64,000 nt of DNA, from contig NZ_JFJZ01000013.1 in assembly GCF_002115825.1 (NCBI RefSeq), positions 1 to 64,000 of the forward strand. The letters run 5' to 3'. The DNA comes from Thalassospira sp. MCCC 1A01428 (GTDB taxonomy: Bacteria > Pseudomonadota > Alphaproteobacteria > Rhodospirillales > Thalassospiraceae). Shown one piece after another: positions 18,845 to 27,224 of the stretch (positions are counted from its first letter, which is position 1; the number at the start of each line of letters is the position of its first letter). Made by a program: the position numbers and the translations under genes. Under the pieces are notes generated by a model, which saw nothing but the letters and a program-made list of their open reading frames with translations, made no database searches and was not told where the DNA came from.

Positions 18845-19387
18845 TGACACGAATATCGAATAATCCATATACGTAAATCGAAAACTTGATTGACGAGTAA
18901 CGCTTTTCGAGAACCGATTAAACGATATTCGAAAAACGTTTATCGAATGATCGCGATACGTTTAAACGAAATTCACATTTGCAAATGTCGGTTGGTCGTG
19001 ATACGATCATCGATAAATTGAGGAACGATTCAGGAAAAATCGAAAAGCACGTTATCGTGTTACGATTTTCGTAAGATGGATTTTCGATGATCGAGTAACG
19101 ATACTCGTATATCGGAAAATGAATGTACGAGGCTCGAATTTGAGGTTTACGTAAATCGGGTAATCGAATTTTGATTTTCGGGAAACCGTAACTCAAAAAT
19201 CAGAGGACCGGAAAACGAAGGATGCTTTCTCGATTACCGAAAAAGGCATTATCGATCATTCGATTTTCGAAAAACGAAAACGACAATCTCGGAAAGGCAA
19301 CAAACGCAACACCGAAAACCGCAGCACGACCAAGCGTTTTTCGTATCTACGAATTCGCATAAATCGAATCCCCGCCAATCACATTTC

Positions 19388-19437
19388 GGATTACGTATGT
19401 CGATTATCGACTTTCAAAGGATCGATATACGTAATCC
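19388..19437. promoter_or_regulatory. Inverted repeat upstream of parA (candidate parAB operator)
   Basis: GGATTACGTAT at 19388-19398 is repeated as its exact reverse complement at 19427-19437. Between them lies a smaller palindrome, TCGAT-T-ATCGA, at 19400-19410. The structure is the last part of the CpG array and sits 50 bp before the parA start, where autoregulation of par operons usually acts. Binding by the ParB-like protein is inferred. Confidence 0.55.
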
Positions 19438-19486
19438 GGTTACCAACCAGGGCCGAAGCTGAACCAACGAGGTCAAGGAACACCAA

Positions 19487-20362
19487 ATGGCACGCTATAA
19501 TTACGACTTGCCGTCGGATCTGATTGAACAGGTACGGGCAAAAGGGCCCATGGTAATCGCCACCCTTAATGAAAAAGGCGGTGTCGGCAAAACTACCCTT
19601 ACTTTTCAGATTTGCGTCCATCTTGCTGAAGCAGGATTGAAAGTTCTGGCGGTTGACCTTGACCCGCAAGGAAACCTGACCAAAACAACCTTACGCTATG
19701 GCGAATTACAACATGATCGGGTTTTTAACGATACCGACGTTGATCGCGCCAACTCCATGACCATTTTTTCAAACGCCAATGAACGTGTCAAACCTCTGCC
19801 GGTCAGCGAAAACCTTGCTTTAAATACCGGGAATACAAACCTTGTTGCCTTAATGGGCATCCAGCATGATCTGTTGCTGGAACTTGACGAATACCTCGCC
19901 CGACAAACCGATTATGACGTCATCATTATCGATTGCCCGCCAACACCGGGCAACCACGTGACGGCCGCAGCAATGGCCGCAGACTATGTATTGTCCCCTG
20001 CCAATGCCGATGAATATTCGTCTGATGCTATTAAAAATGTGGTTAAAACCATTACCCGGTTCAAACGCAAATATAATCCGGGCCTTAACCTGCTCGGTGT
20101 CATCCTCAATGACGTCGATAACAGTTCCAAAATCAAAAAAGATTATATTGAACTGATGCGGGGCGAGGGGGCCGACCCTGACGAGTTCTATTATGGAATT
20201 CGCGACAAAATATTTGAAGCCAGGCTTGGCAAGCGGGTAGCATTTCAGGAATCCCAAACGGTTGGCATGCCAATCACGCGCTATCAGCGTGGCAATGCTG
20301 CCGATGAAATGTATGCCTTTCTACTTGAACTGCTAAACCGTCTAAACAAGGAGGACGCGTAA
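19487..20362 (+). CDS. parA: ParA family partition ATPase
   Basis: 291 residues. The protein moves replicon copies apart by ATP-dependent assembly on the nucleoid, guided by a centromere-binding partner. The deviant Walker A KGGVGKTT is at residues 30-37 with both signature lysines. VDLDPQGN follows near residue 60, and Walker B IIIDCPPTPG near residue 145. There are under 30 residues ahead of Walker A, so there is no N-terminal HTH, as in the shorter (type Ib-like) plasmid ParAs. The start ATG has AAGGA upstream. Its stop overlaps the start of the next gene (TAATG), implying translational coupling. A CpG-phased array precedes it. Confidence 0.93.
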   Translation: MARYNYDLPSDLIEQVRAKGPMVIATLNEKGGVGKTTLTFQICVHLAEAGLKVLAVDLDPQGNLTKTTLRYGELQHDRVFNDTDVDRANSMTIFSNANERVKPLPVSENLALNTGNTNLVALMGIQHDLLLELDEYLARQTDYDVIIIDCPPTPGNHVTAAAMAADYVLSPANADEYSSDAIKNVVKTITRFKRKYNPGLNLLGVILNDVDNSSKIKKDYIELMRGEGADPDEFYYGIRDKIFEARLGKRVAFQESQTVGMPITRYQRGNAADEMYAFLLELLNRLNKEDA

Positions 20363-20844
20363 TGGCGACCAAACCGAATTTCGCCCGTCTCGCCCGCCGT
20401 GAACGCGTTAAAAAAGTTCCTCCGCGCCCTGAAGACCTTGCCGAAATCTGGAGCCCGGACGAAACGGCTGCTGACATCGCTGACGCCCAGGAACATGCAA
20501 CAACAGAACCGGCATCTCCAGACCAGGAAGCATCGGGGCCTCTCAATACACCAGCCACGGCGCCGGCCTCAGCCGCAGCAAATGTCCGCGATATCCATTC
20601 CGGCAAGGAATATATCGGTTTGCTGCGGATAGAAACCAAAGTGGACGAGGCCGTTGATCACGTCATACGAATGCTGGTTCGCAAACGCAAAGCCAACTTG
20701 CAAAAGAACGACCCGTTACCGGAAGGTGAAGAATATACCCGAGCCGATTTTATGCGCGAGGCGTTAATCCGCTTCTGTCGGGACCTTGATAGCAATTTTG
20801 ACGACCGAATCGAGCTTCAACGCAAGGTTATGGAAGAAGATTAA
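20362..20844 (+). CDS. Small ParB-like partner, probable centromere-binding protein
   Basis: 160 residues, coupled to parA by a 1-nt overlap. The N-terminus is basic (ARLARRERVKKVPPRP) and is followed by a disordered Ala/Pro/Glu-rich linker at about residues 35-75. The C-terminal part has a beta-strand-like LLRIETKV, a helix, a charged loop and a second helix, TRADFMREALIRFCRDLD. This order is compatible with a ribbon-helix-helix fold. I see no ParB-Spo0J HTH. Assignment as the ParA partner rests mainly on gene order and size. The preceding array of 7/8-bp steps would suit cooperative binding by RHH dimers. A strong terminator follows at 20901. Confidence 0.7.
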   Translation: MATKPNFARLARRERVKKVPPRPEDLAEIWSPDETAADIADAQEHATTEPASPDQEASGPLNTPATAPASAAANVRDIHSGKEYIGLLRIETKVDEAVDHVIRMLVRKRKANLQKNDPLPEGEEYTRADFMREALIRFCRDLDSNFDDRIELQRKVMEED

Positions 20845-20847
20845 AAG

Positions 20848-21690
20848 TTCGTAACATCGCGGACAATTCCATAACACAATGCCATCTCTGAACGACCTTA
20901 AAAACGGCGGTTTTCCTACAGAACTGCCGTTTTTTATTAAAACGGAGTAGGTTAACAATCCTCCGCTTAAACTCGCCCCAATCAAAATCGTACTATATCG
21001 TCCTGCATCTAAATTGGCCGATTTCGATATTAAAGACGTAATCTGCCAGATAACCATGCCGATAACTGGTTCTGAAGACCTAAAGTTTTCTTCAAACACC
21101 CGAAATCTCTTAATGATGGATGGTTATCCCAAAATCCGCGCTATCAGCTCCAGGGCAGGGTATTCTCACGGTACATCTTCGGCATTTCGCGGACCATTTT
21201 TACGCCAAATGTCCTCATACCTTCCCGACAATGCCTTCAGAATGTCGTCCACTTCGTCTTTAGCTGCCTTCTATCATGTCCGCGATGTACCGATTCGACC
21301 CGGAAACGATTCGTTATAACGCGGACAAATCAACGTTAAACATTTGGAAATACTTTTTAAAGCATCGGTTTAACAACAAAAATCATTTAATATCAGCAAC
21401 TTAATAAAATTGACTACCAAAATGTAAACCGGCACGCTTTAACCTGCTCGTCACAACGCGGACAAAACCGTAAAACTGCGTCTCAAAAACGAATGAAACA
21501 GGGCCTTAAAAAAAATCGGCCAAACACGGTCCTGATGAATACGACCGTGAAATGCCGAATATTCAAGCCGCTAGCATTCGTTTTTCTCGTCACAACGCGG
21601 ACATTTTTGCTCGGTACATCGCGGACAAATACGAATCAATACATTGATATATCGGGCAGATTTGACCAAACTCGTCACAACGCGGACAAA
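20848..21690. repeat. Iteron group upstream of repA
   Basis: Copies of a motif with core ACGCGGACAAA or ATCGCGGACA and a conserved left part (CTCGTCACA or TCGGTACA). They occur at 20848-20866, 21277-21293 (inverted), 21311-21329, 21447-21466, 21586-21605, 21610-21629 and 21671-21690. The copies at 21447 and 21671 are identical over 20 bp. The last ends 18 bp before the repA start codon, so RepA binding there could repress its own gene. The long open frame that could extend repA upstream runs through these iterons and is not believed to be coding. Confidence 0.85.
20901..20936 (+). terminator. Rho-independent terminator of parAB
   Basis: A 12-bp stem, AAAACGGCGGTT against AACTGCCGTTTT with one G-U pair, closes a 9-nt loop and runs into a T-rich tail. 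It lies 57 bp after the parB-like stop. Confidence 0.85.
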
Positions 21691-21708
21691 AGGGAAAAGG
21701 GTTTACAG

Positions 21709-22827
21709 GTGGCGAGTTCTCAACAGGTAGATCTTTTTCTGGATCAGCTGGTCGACGGTGCGCCATTCAAGGACGACCGGATGCTGATGGAACATCCATG
21801 GTTCTCCCTGACCAAGCAGCCACGCCGGACCCCGTTTCATTATAGCCGGGGCGGGGTTGATATTCGTATCGAGCCCGGTGCCAAAGGCATGGCAAATATC
21901 TATGACAAAGACCTGCTGATGTATCTGGGGTCGATCATTAATGAAAAGCTGGAACGCGGAGAGAAGGTTAGCGATCGCAAGATAACCTTCGCGGCGCACG
22001 ACTTTTTGCGGTCGACAAAACGCCAGACATCCAAACGCGGCTATACGCTTTTTCTTGATATGCTGGAACGACTTGACGGCACACGCGTGCGAACAAACGT
22101 TGAGTCAGGCAATGACAAAATCCGCTCCGGTTTTGGCTGGATCGAAAGCTATCGCATCATTGAACGCAAAACAAAAAATGGTCGGTCCATGATGGCCGGG
22201 GTGGAAGTAACCCTGAATGAATGGATGTTCAAAGCCATCGTCATTGACCGCCGGGTTCTGACCATCAGTCCACGGTATTTCGATCTGTCAAAAGGCCTTG
22301 AAAGGCGCATTTACGAACTGGCTCGCAAACATTGCGGACAACAGCGCAGCTGGTTGATCAGCATTCCGTCACTTAAGGAAAAATGCGGATCAGACCGCGA
22401 AGAACGCAAATTCCGGGCTGACCTCGGCAAAATTATCATTGATGCCAATATCCCTGATTATAGCCTTAAAATGGGCAAATCCGCCGATTTTGACAGTGCT
22501 TTCAAAAGCCGGAACCCCAAGGAATGGATGCTGGAGGTTCGCCCCATACGTCCGCAAAGTGACGAACCGATCGAAGCAGCTGCCAATCCGGCCGAAGAAA
22601 GCCCCGATAAACTGTTTGAAATCGGCGATACACGCTTTCGCCCCAAGCCATTATCGATCCACGTCATCAACAATGCCCGTGAGCGCTTTCCAGAGTGGGA
22701 CATAGACCATCTGGAGCGCGAATGGGCAGGTTCAAGCCAAAGAAACCAGCTGGTCATCAAGGACCCAGAAAAGGCCTTCATGGCGTTCTGCGAACGGTAT
22801 GTTGCCAACCGCAGTATCGATATGTAA
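21709..22827 (+). CDS. repA: Plasmid replication initiator, RepA (RPA) family
   Basis: 372 residues from the GTG at 21709. AAGGG lies seven bases upstream, and the iterons end just before it, which is why I chose this start over 21493. Residues such as FSLTKQPRRTPFHY, the region MANIYDKDLLMYL, and later ISPRYFDLSKGLERRIYELARKHCG match the replication initiator protein A family of alphaproteobacterial plasmids, which has winged-helix DNA-binding domains. It would bind the flanking iterons and open the origin together with host DnaA. Iterons of the same core lie on both sides, with a DnaA box 8 bp after the stop. Copy-control by iteron binding is expected for the class. Confidence 0.88.
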   Translation: MASSQQVDLFLDQLVDGAPFKDDRMLMEHPWFSLTKQPRRTPFHYSRGGVDIRIEPGAKGMANIYDKDLLMYLGSIINEKLERGEKVSDRKITFAAHDFLRSTKRQTSKRGYTLFLDMLERLDGTRVRTNVESGNDKIRSGFGWIESYRIIERKTKNGRSMMAGVEVTLNEWMFKAIVIDRRVLTISPRYFDLSKGLERRIYELARKHCGQQRSWLISIPSLKEKCGSDREERKFRADLGKIIIDANIPDYSLKMGKSADFDSAFKSRNPKEWMLEVRPIRPQSDEPIEAAANPAEESPDKLFEIGDTRFRPKPLSIHVINNARERFPEWDIDHLEREWAGSSQRNQLVIKDPEKAFMAFCERYVANRSIDM

Positions 22828-22834
22828 CCCGTCC

Positions 22835-22843
22835 TGTGGATAA
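22835..22843 (-). promoter_or_regulatory. DnaA box
   Basis: TGTGGATAA on the plus strand is the exact complement of TTATCCACA, the high-affinity DnaA box. It sits between the repA stop and the downstream iterons. Confidence 0.8.
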
Positions 22844-22857
22844 GTTTTGACAGTCAA

Positions 22858-23100
22858 CAGCACATCACGGACGAAAGATCGGTACATCGCGGACAAAGGT
22901 TCGATACTTTGCGGTCGTGCTTTTGCGGACGTGATATTTGATACATCGCGGACAATTCATCGATACATCGCGGACGTCTAACTGCCCCGGACTCCTGAAA
23001 ACAAAAAGGAGTCTCTGCCATCCGTAACTTATCTAACTTTACTCTAACACTCTTTATTAACTCATATAACAAATCTAAGGGCAGGGACGTTATATTCTGA
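22858..23100. other. Probable origin of replication: downstream iterons and AT-rich region
   Basis: Iteron cores lie at 22881 (GGTACATCGCGGAC), 22940 and 22962 (both GATACATCGCGGAC), with degenerate copies at about 22862, 22903 and 22917. Several spacings are 22-23 bp, close to two helical turns. An AT-rich stretch at about 23026-23100 (TTATCTAAC, TTATTAACTCATATAAC) could be the unwinding element. With the DnaA box at 22835 this is the expected build of an iteron origin. Confidence 0.75.
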
Positions 23101-23170
23101 TTAATATTTTGTTAATGAATAAAACGACTTGGCAAACATCACGGGCAACACGAAGGCAGAAATTACCCAA

Positions 23171-23185
23171 TTGTCCGCGTTATCA
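23171..23185 (-). promoter_or_regulatory. Inverted single iteron in the promoter region of the XRE gene
   Basis: TTGTCCGCGTTATCA is the reverse complement of the iteron form TGATAACGCGGACAA. It lies 63 bp before the start of the next gene. It may belong to the origin or place that gene under RepA control. Confidence 0.5.
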
Positions 23186-23248
23186 TCAAAACGTTTTGCC
23201 AATAAAAAAAGGCTTGCGCCGTTCCATTTTTGGGAATAAATCCCACAT

Positions 23249-23818
23249 ATGGAACAGGCACCCGAAAACAGCATAGATATCAAAATAGCAACCCATCTCA
23301 AGGTACTGCGCCAAAACCACGGCTGGACGCTTGAAACTCTGGCAAACAATAGCGGTATCAGCAAATCAACCCTTTCCCGACTGGAAAAAGCGGACGTCAG
23401 TGCCACCACCATCCTGCTCGCCAGGTTATGCTCTACATATGGAATTACATTATCCAGGCTGATCTATATGGCCGAAGAAAATAATTTTACGCCTCTGATC
23501 CTCAATAATGATCAGGAAATCTGGGCAGATCCCGACACCGGCTTTATTCGCCGTTCACTGTCACCTCCTACAGGGCGTCTGAGAGGTGAAGTGCTGGAGT
23601 GCATGATACCAGCCGATACCACGATAACATACGCCCAGCCGCCGCAAACGGGGCTGGAGCATCATCTTGTCATGCAGGCCGGGAAACTAACCCTGACACT
23701 TGATGATAAACAATATGTTCTGAACCAGGGTGATTGTCTGCGCTATCAGCTATCAGGTTCAAGCAGTTTTCAAACATCACCAGATCACATTGCCCGTTAC
23801 CAGCTATTCATTCTGTGA
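23249..23818 (+). CDS. XRE-family transcriptional regulator with C-terminal cupin
   Basis: 189 residues. An N-terminal HTH_XRE (about residues 10-70; LKVLRQNHGWTLETLA and SKSTLSRLEK) is followed by a cupin fold (about 105-185; GLEHHLVMQAGKLTLTLDD). This architecture is common among regulators that sense small molecules and control adjacent metabolic or transport genes. The GNAT gene begins 8 bp after its stop, so the two are probably co-transcribed and the regulator may control that pair. The ligand cannot be deduced. Confidence 0.88.
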   Translation: MEQAPENSIDIKIATHLKVLRQNHGWTLETLANNSGISKSTLSRLEKADVSATTILLARLCSTYGITLSRLIYMAEENNFTPLILNNDQEIWADPDTGFIRRSLSPPTGRLRGEVLECMIPADTTITYAQPPQTGLEHHLVMQAGKLTLTLDDKQYVLNQGDCLRYQLSGSSSFQTSPDHIARYQLFIL

Positions 23819-23825
23819 GACAAAC

Positions 23826-24365
23826 ATGACGAAAATAAGCACGCTTGAAATTGATAGCTATGACGGGACACAGCTGCAAATACAGATCGACGCTTTTGCT
23901 AGATTGCTTCATGCCTGCGTGCAAAGTGGAGCCAGCATCAGTTTTGTTCAGCCCTTCACAATTAATGCAGCCAAAGACTTCTGGCATCAAAAGGTGTTGC
24001 CTGGCGTTCTTGACGGGAGCCGAATTTTACTTATTGCCAAAATTGAAGGACAGCTTGCCGGCTGCGTTCAGCTTGATTGCGATACACCGCCCAATCAACC
24101 TCACCGTGCCGAAGTTGCCAAATTATTGGTGCATCCTGCATTTCGTCGTAAAGGCATTGCACGAGCGCTAATGCTCGCCCTGGAAGATGCAGCCCGGCAG
24201 CGCCAACGTCGCCTGATCACCCTTGATACGCGCACAGGCGACCATGCCGAACCTTTATATCGCACACTAGGCTATCAAACAGTTGGAACCATTCCCGAAT
24301 ATGCCAAAGACCCTTTTACAGATACATTTGATGCAACGACGATAATGTACAAATTGATCACGTGA
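23826..24365 (+). CDS. GNAT family N-acetyltransferase
   Basis: 179 residues from the ATG at 23826. The acetyl-CoA binding motif is recognisable as VAKLLVHPAFRRKGIARALM (about residues 96-115), where RRKGIA is the R/Q-x-x-G-x-G/A loop. It is followed by the typical LDTRTGDHAEPLYRTLGYQ stretch, with the conserved A-x-x-LY--LGY. The substrate is unknown. It is paired with the XRE-cupin gene immediately upstream, an arrangement often seen for detoxification or small-molecule modification genes. It converges with the MaoC gene 64 bp away. Confidence 0.88.
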   Translation: MTKISTLEIDSYDGTQLQIQIDAFARLLHACVQSGASISFVQPFTINAAKDFWHQKVLPGVLDGSRILLIAKIEGQLAGCVQLDCDTPPNQPHRAEVAKLLVHPAFRRKGIARALMLALEDAARQRQRRLITLDTRTGDHAEPLYRTLGYQTVGTIPEYAKDPFTDTFDATTIMYKLIT

Positions 24366-24429
24366 TGTTGGCTGAAAACCAAAAAATAGCTTTGCCCATC
24401 ATTTGATGCAAGTCAGCTACAATGGTTTA

Positions 24430-24885
24430 TCAAGCAGTGGCTTGACGGCGTTCAACCATTAAAACGTGGCTTGCCGTTAGAACGGTTTCGTTTTTCTGGT
24501 TTACGACATCAATTTGTTCAATTACTTCGCCAAAATCCGGGTTATCTGCCATTGTTTTCAAATCACCAATCGTGATCCTTGATTTAAGCGTATCGCCTAT
24601 AAAAACGGGGCGGACAAACCGTATGCGGTCGTAACCCGATGAAAACGCGCCCGGGTTGTTGGCCGATTGTGCTGCCAAACCAATGCCAAATGCAAAAACC
24701 ATCGTGCCATGAGCAATGCGACGTTCAAACGGTGTATGTTTGGCATATTCCGCATCCATATGATGTGGAGAAAAATCACCGGTATGACCTGCATGTACGA
24801 CAATATCGGTTTCTGTGATGGTGCGCGCAGGACTGTGGCGGATGTGGCCAATACGGTAATCTTCAAAAAACTGCTTTTTTTCCAC
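24430..24885 (-). CDS. MaoC-like (R)-specific enoyl-CoA hydratase family protein
   Basis: 151 residues, a single hot-dog domain. The motif TGDFSPHHMDAEYAKHTPFERRIAHGTM carries the hydratase catalytic Asp and His (D-x-N-x-x-H type, here with S for N) and the AHG turn; it spans about residues 35-62. It likely hydrates or dehydrates an acyl-CoA, but the substrate is not evident. Replacement of the usual Asn of the D-x-N-P-x-H motif by Ser is seen in other MaoC-like members, so activity remains likely. It stands alone on the minus strand. Confidence 0.82.
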   Translation of the reverse strand: MEKKQFFEDYRIGHIRHSPARTITETDIVVHAGHTGDFSPHHMDAEYAKHTPFERRIAHGTMVFAFGIGLAAQSANNPGAFSSGYDRIRFVRPVFIGDTLKSRITIGDLKTMADNPDFGEVIEQIDVVNQKNETVLTASHVLMVERRQATA

Positions 24886-25218
24886 GCCATTGTCCTGTGT
24901 GTTGCGCCAAGGTCATGCACCTGCATTAGCCTGGCAGGCTGGGGAAATTCATTAAAAAAGACTTTTAATCATTTTAGCAATGGTTTGGCATGCTTGCCAA
25001 TTGATCATGACAAAAAACACACCCGTATAAAACAGGCATGCTTCACCATATAGTGACTATGAGAAAGTTTAGGCAGGCATGACAACAAATGGCAGAATTT
25101 TGCCAGGATAATTGCCCTATAGCATAGATGGGACGGCAAGCCGGGCATCCGTCAGCATGTGATGGCGCCCGACAATGCGAATTTAAAAAAGCGTCAAGAT
25201 TAAACGACGCGCCTAAGT
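24886..25218. other. Intergenic region between the MaoC gene and the PfkB kinase gene
   Basis: 333 bp containing the promoter of the leftward MaoC gene and the 3' end of the leftward ABC operon. An imperfect dyad (CGGGC at 25142-25146 against GCCCG at 25167-25171) may help end the operon transcript. Nothing else is recognised. Confidence 0.4.
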
Positions 25219-26148
25219 CTAAGCCACGACATGCTGACGGGATGATAAGTTGCTTGCTCCACCGGCCATTTGCACAGCTTTACTACCGGCTTCAATCCCT
25301 GCTTTCAGGCACTCTATTGCGGGTAATTTTTTTAACCAGAAATCCAGAAAACCCGCATTAAAGGCATCGCCAGCTCCGGTTGTATCCACAACCTGTACCG
25401 ACGGGGCTGGGTGGTGCAAAATATCGCCCTCTATCGCAATATATGCCCCGCCCATACCAATTTTTAAGGTGACAACACGAAAAGACCGGGCCAACACCTT
25501 TAAGGCAGACAAAGCGTCTTCCTGCCCGGTTATCGCACGGGCTTCTTCCAGATTGGGCATAAAAATATCAATCCCGGCCGCGTTTTGAAGGATCTGGCTG
25601 CCGTGAATAAGGGTTTCATCCCAGCTTGGATCCAGAGATATGGTCAATCCACAGTCACGCGCCTGTTCAACCAGATCCGGGATTTCATGTAATGTTGCAT
25701 ATTCGGCAATATGCAAATGGCGGGCTTGTTTCCATTGCCAGGCCTTTGACAAAGTCGCCGGACGTGCTTTCCCGGCCCGGCGAGACAAAAAGGCACGGTC
25801 ATTGTCCTGAATGGTTACAACCGTCACCTGTGGTCCGGCATCGGGGGAAATTTCCAAAAATTGTAACTCAATGCCACTTTGTTCCAATGTTGCCCGTAAA
25901 ACAGCCGATAGCGGGTCTGTGCCAACCCGGCTGAGCAGGGCTGCCGGGCGACCTGAATGATGTAAATGTGCAGCCGTGATAAAGGCACCGCCGCCAGCCT
26001 CAATCGCGAGGTTTTGTGCAAAAACCTCGCGGCCAAGAACCGGCATATTTTCCACACCGGTAAACAGCAAGTCACAATAGGTTCGGCCAATACACAAAAC
26101 GCCGCCGGCATTGTGTGGGGCAGGGGGAGGAGATGTTTTTGTATTCAT
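25219..26148 (-). CDS. PfkB family carbohydrate kinase
   Basis: 309 residues. It phosphorylates a sugar or nucleoside-like substrate with ATP. The C-terminal PfkB signature DTTGAGDAFNAGFLDF (about residues 247-262) holds the catalytic Asp and anion hole. The N-terminal AGGGAFITAAHLHHSG gives the first PfkB region. Its start overlaps the stop of the ABC ATPase gene (ATGA), so it ends the five-gene import operon plus kinase. Together with the importer it suggests phosphorylation of the imported compound or of a product of the lyase. The substrate is not predictable from sequence alone. Confidence 0.88.
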   Translation of the reverse strand: MNTKTSPPPAPHNAGGVLCIGRTYCDLLFTGVENMPVLGREVFAQNLAIEAGGGAFITAAHLHHSGRPAALLSRVGTDPLSAVLRATLEQSGIELQFLEISPDAGPQVTVVTIQDNDRAFLSRRAGKARPATLSKAWQWKQARHLHIAEYATLHEIPDLVEQARDCGLTISLDPSWDETLIHGSQILQNAAGIDIFMPNLEEARAITGQEDALSALKVLARSFRVVTLKIGMGGAYIAIEGDILHHPAPSVQVVDTTGAGDAFNAGFLDFWLKKLPAIECLKAGIEAGSKAVQMAGGASNLSSRQHVVA

Positions 26149-27224
26149 GGGCGCATCAAAGCCTTCTGACTGTCGCTGTCAAAAAAATACAGGCTTTCAA
26201 CATTAGCTGTGACAGAAACAGTTTGACCCGCGGCCAACTGATGAAGGGCAGGGGCCGATGCAATGATAACACCATCTGCCGTATCAATATGCACCAGCGT
26301 TTCCGACCCCAATGGTTCCAGAACCAGTATTTCCCCGTTAAGGGTCAGACCGGTTTTATCAGTAGGTTCCCCAACCGTCAGGGCATGGGACCGTACCCCC
26401 ACTGAAACATTGCTGTTTACGGCTACTTTGGGCGATGCAACGGACAAAACAGCATTGGCGTTTTGCGCAACCAGACCGTTTTGCGTGGCAATTGCACTAA
26501 TCATGTTCATCGACGGGTTGCCAATAAACCGGGCCGTGAAAATGTCAGACGGGTTTTCATAAAGATCGGTCGGCGAGCCACTTTGCAAAATATAACCATC
26601 TCGCATGATAACAATTCGGTCTGCCATTGTCATGGCTTCAACCTGGTCATGGGTGACATAGACAATCGTGCTTTTTAACCGCTGATGCAGGCGTTTGATT
26701 TCGATGCGCATTTGCGAGCGTAACTGTGCATCGAGATTGGAAAGTGGCTCATCAAACAAAAACGCCACCGGGTTGCGTACCATGGCACGGCCAATGGCAA
26801 CACGCTGGCGTTGCCCGCCCGAAAGGGCGGATGGTTTACGGTCCAGTAATTCAACCAGACCCAGCATTTCGGCTGTTTCCTCGATGCGTTTGTTTTTATC
26901 GGCTTTTGACATTTTGGCGGTATAAAGCCCAAAGCCGATATTCTGGCGGACAGACATATGCGGATAAATCGCATAGTTCTGAAAAACCATGGCGATGTTG
27001 CGTTCTTTGGGTTCGTGTTCGTTTACAACTTCACCACCAATGCGCAAATCACCACCGGTGATCGGTTCCAGCCCCGCAATCATACGCAATGTGGTTGATT
27101 TTCCGCAGCCCGACGGGCCAACAAGAACAACAAATTCGCCATCCTTAACCGTCAGGTCAATGCCGTGAATGGTTTCAATGGCACCATATTTTTTGGTGAT
27201 TTTTTCCAGTTGAATTTCGGTCAT
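26145..27224 (-). CDS. ABC transporter ATP-binding protein (UgpC/MalK type)
   Basis: 359 residues. It powers the import system encoded upstream on the same strand. Walker A GPSGCGKSTT is near residue 37. The signature LSGGQRQRVAIGRAMVR is near 135, Walker B LFDEPLSNLDA near 157 and the H-loop YVTHDQVEAM near 190. A C-terminal TOBE/OB region follows (residues 240-359), as in the carbohydrate-uptake MalK/UgpC group. It overlaps both neighbours by the ATGA arrangement (lyase upstream, kinase downstream). Confidence 0.93.
   Translation of the reverse strand: MTEIQLEKITKKYGAIETIHGIDLTVKDGEFVVLVGPSGCGKSTTLRMIAGLEPITGGDLRIGGEVVNEHEPKERNIAMVFQNYAIYPHMSVRQNIGFGLYTAKMSKADKNKRIEETAEMLGLVELLDRKPSALSGGQRQRVAIGRAMVRNPVAFLFDEPLSNLDAQLRSQMRIEIKRLHQRLKSTIVYVTHDQVEAMTMADRIVIMRDGYILQSGSPTDLYENPSDIFTARFIGNPSMNMISAIATQNGLVAQNANAVLSVASPKVAVNSNVSVGVRSHALTVGEPTDKTGLTLNGEILVLEPLGSETLVHIDTADGVIIASAPALHQLAAGQTVSVTANVESLYFFDSDSQKALMRP

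Larger units (their letters stand above)
18698..19438. repeat. CpG-phased array (7/8-bp ladder), candidate centromere of the ParA system
   Basis: In this non-coding stretch CpG dinucleotides recur at intervals that are almost all 7 or 8 bp, or sums of them (14, 15, 22). Examples of C positions are 18698, 18705, 18712, 18720, 18727, 18734, 18749, 18764, 18779. The right end reads 19387, 19394, 19401, 19408, 19423, 19430, 19437. Counting 14/15 as two steps and 22 as three gives 100 steps in 739 bp, a mean of 7.39 bp. The only departures I found are three 6+9 or 9+6 pairs, which restore the phase at 15, and one extra CG in a CGCG. Spacers are A/T-rich and not conserved, so this is not an ordinary tandem repeat. 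It ends 49 bp before parA. Heptad arrays bound by ribbon-helix-helix partition proteins are known (omega protein of pSM19035), which suggests a centromere, but this layout and length are not ones I recognise. Confidence 0.85.

Noticed and set aside
21493-21708. 72-codon N-terminal extension of RepA
   Set aside because: The segment encodes iteron sequence in frame; a GTG with a proper ribosome site at 21709 follows the last iteron.
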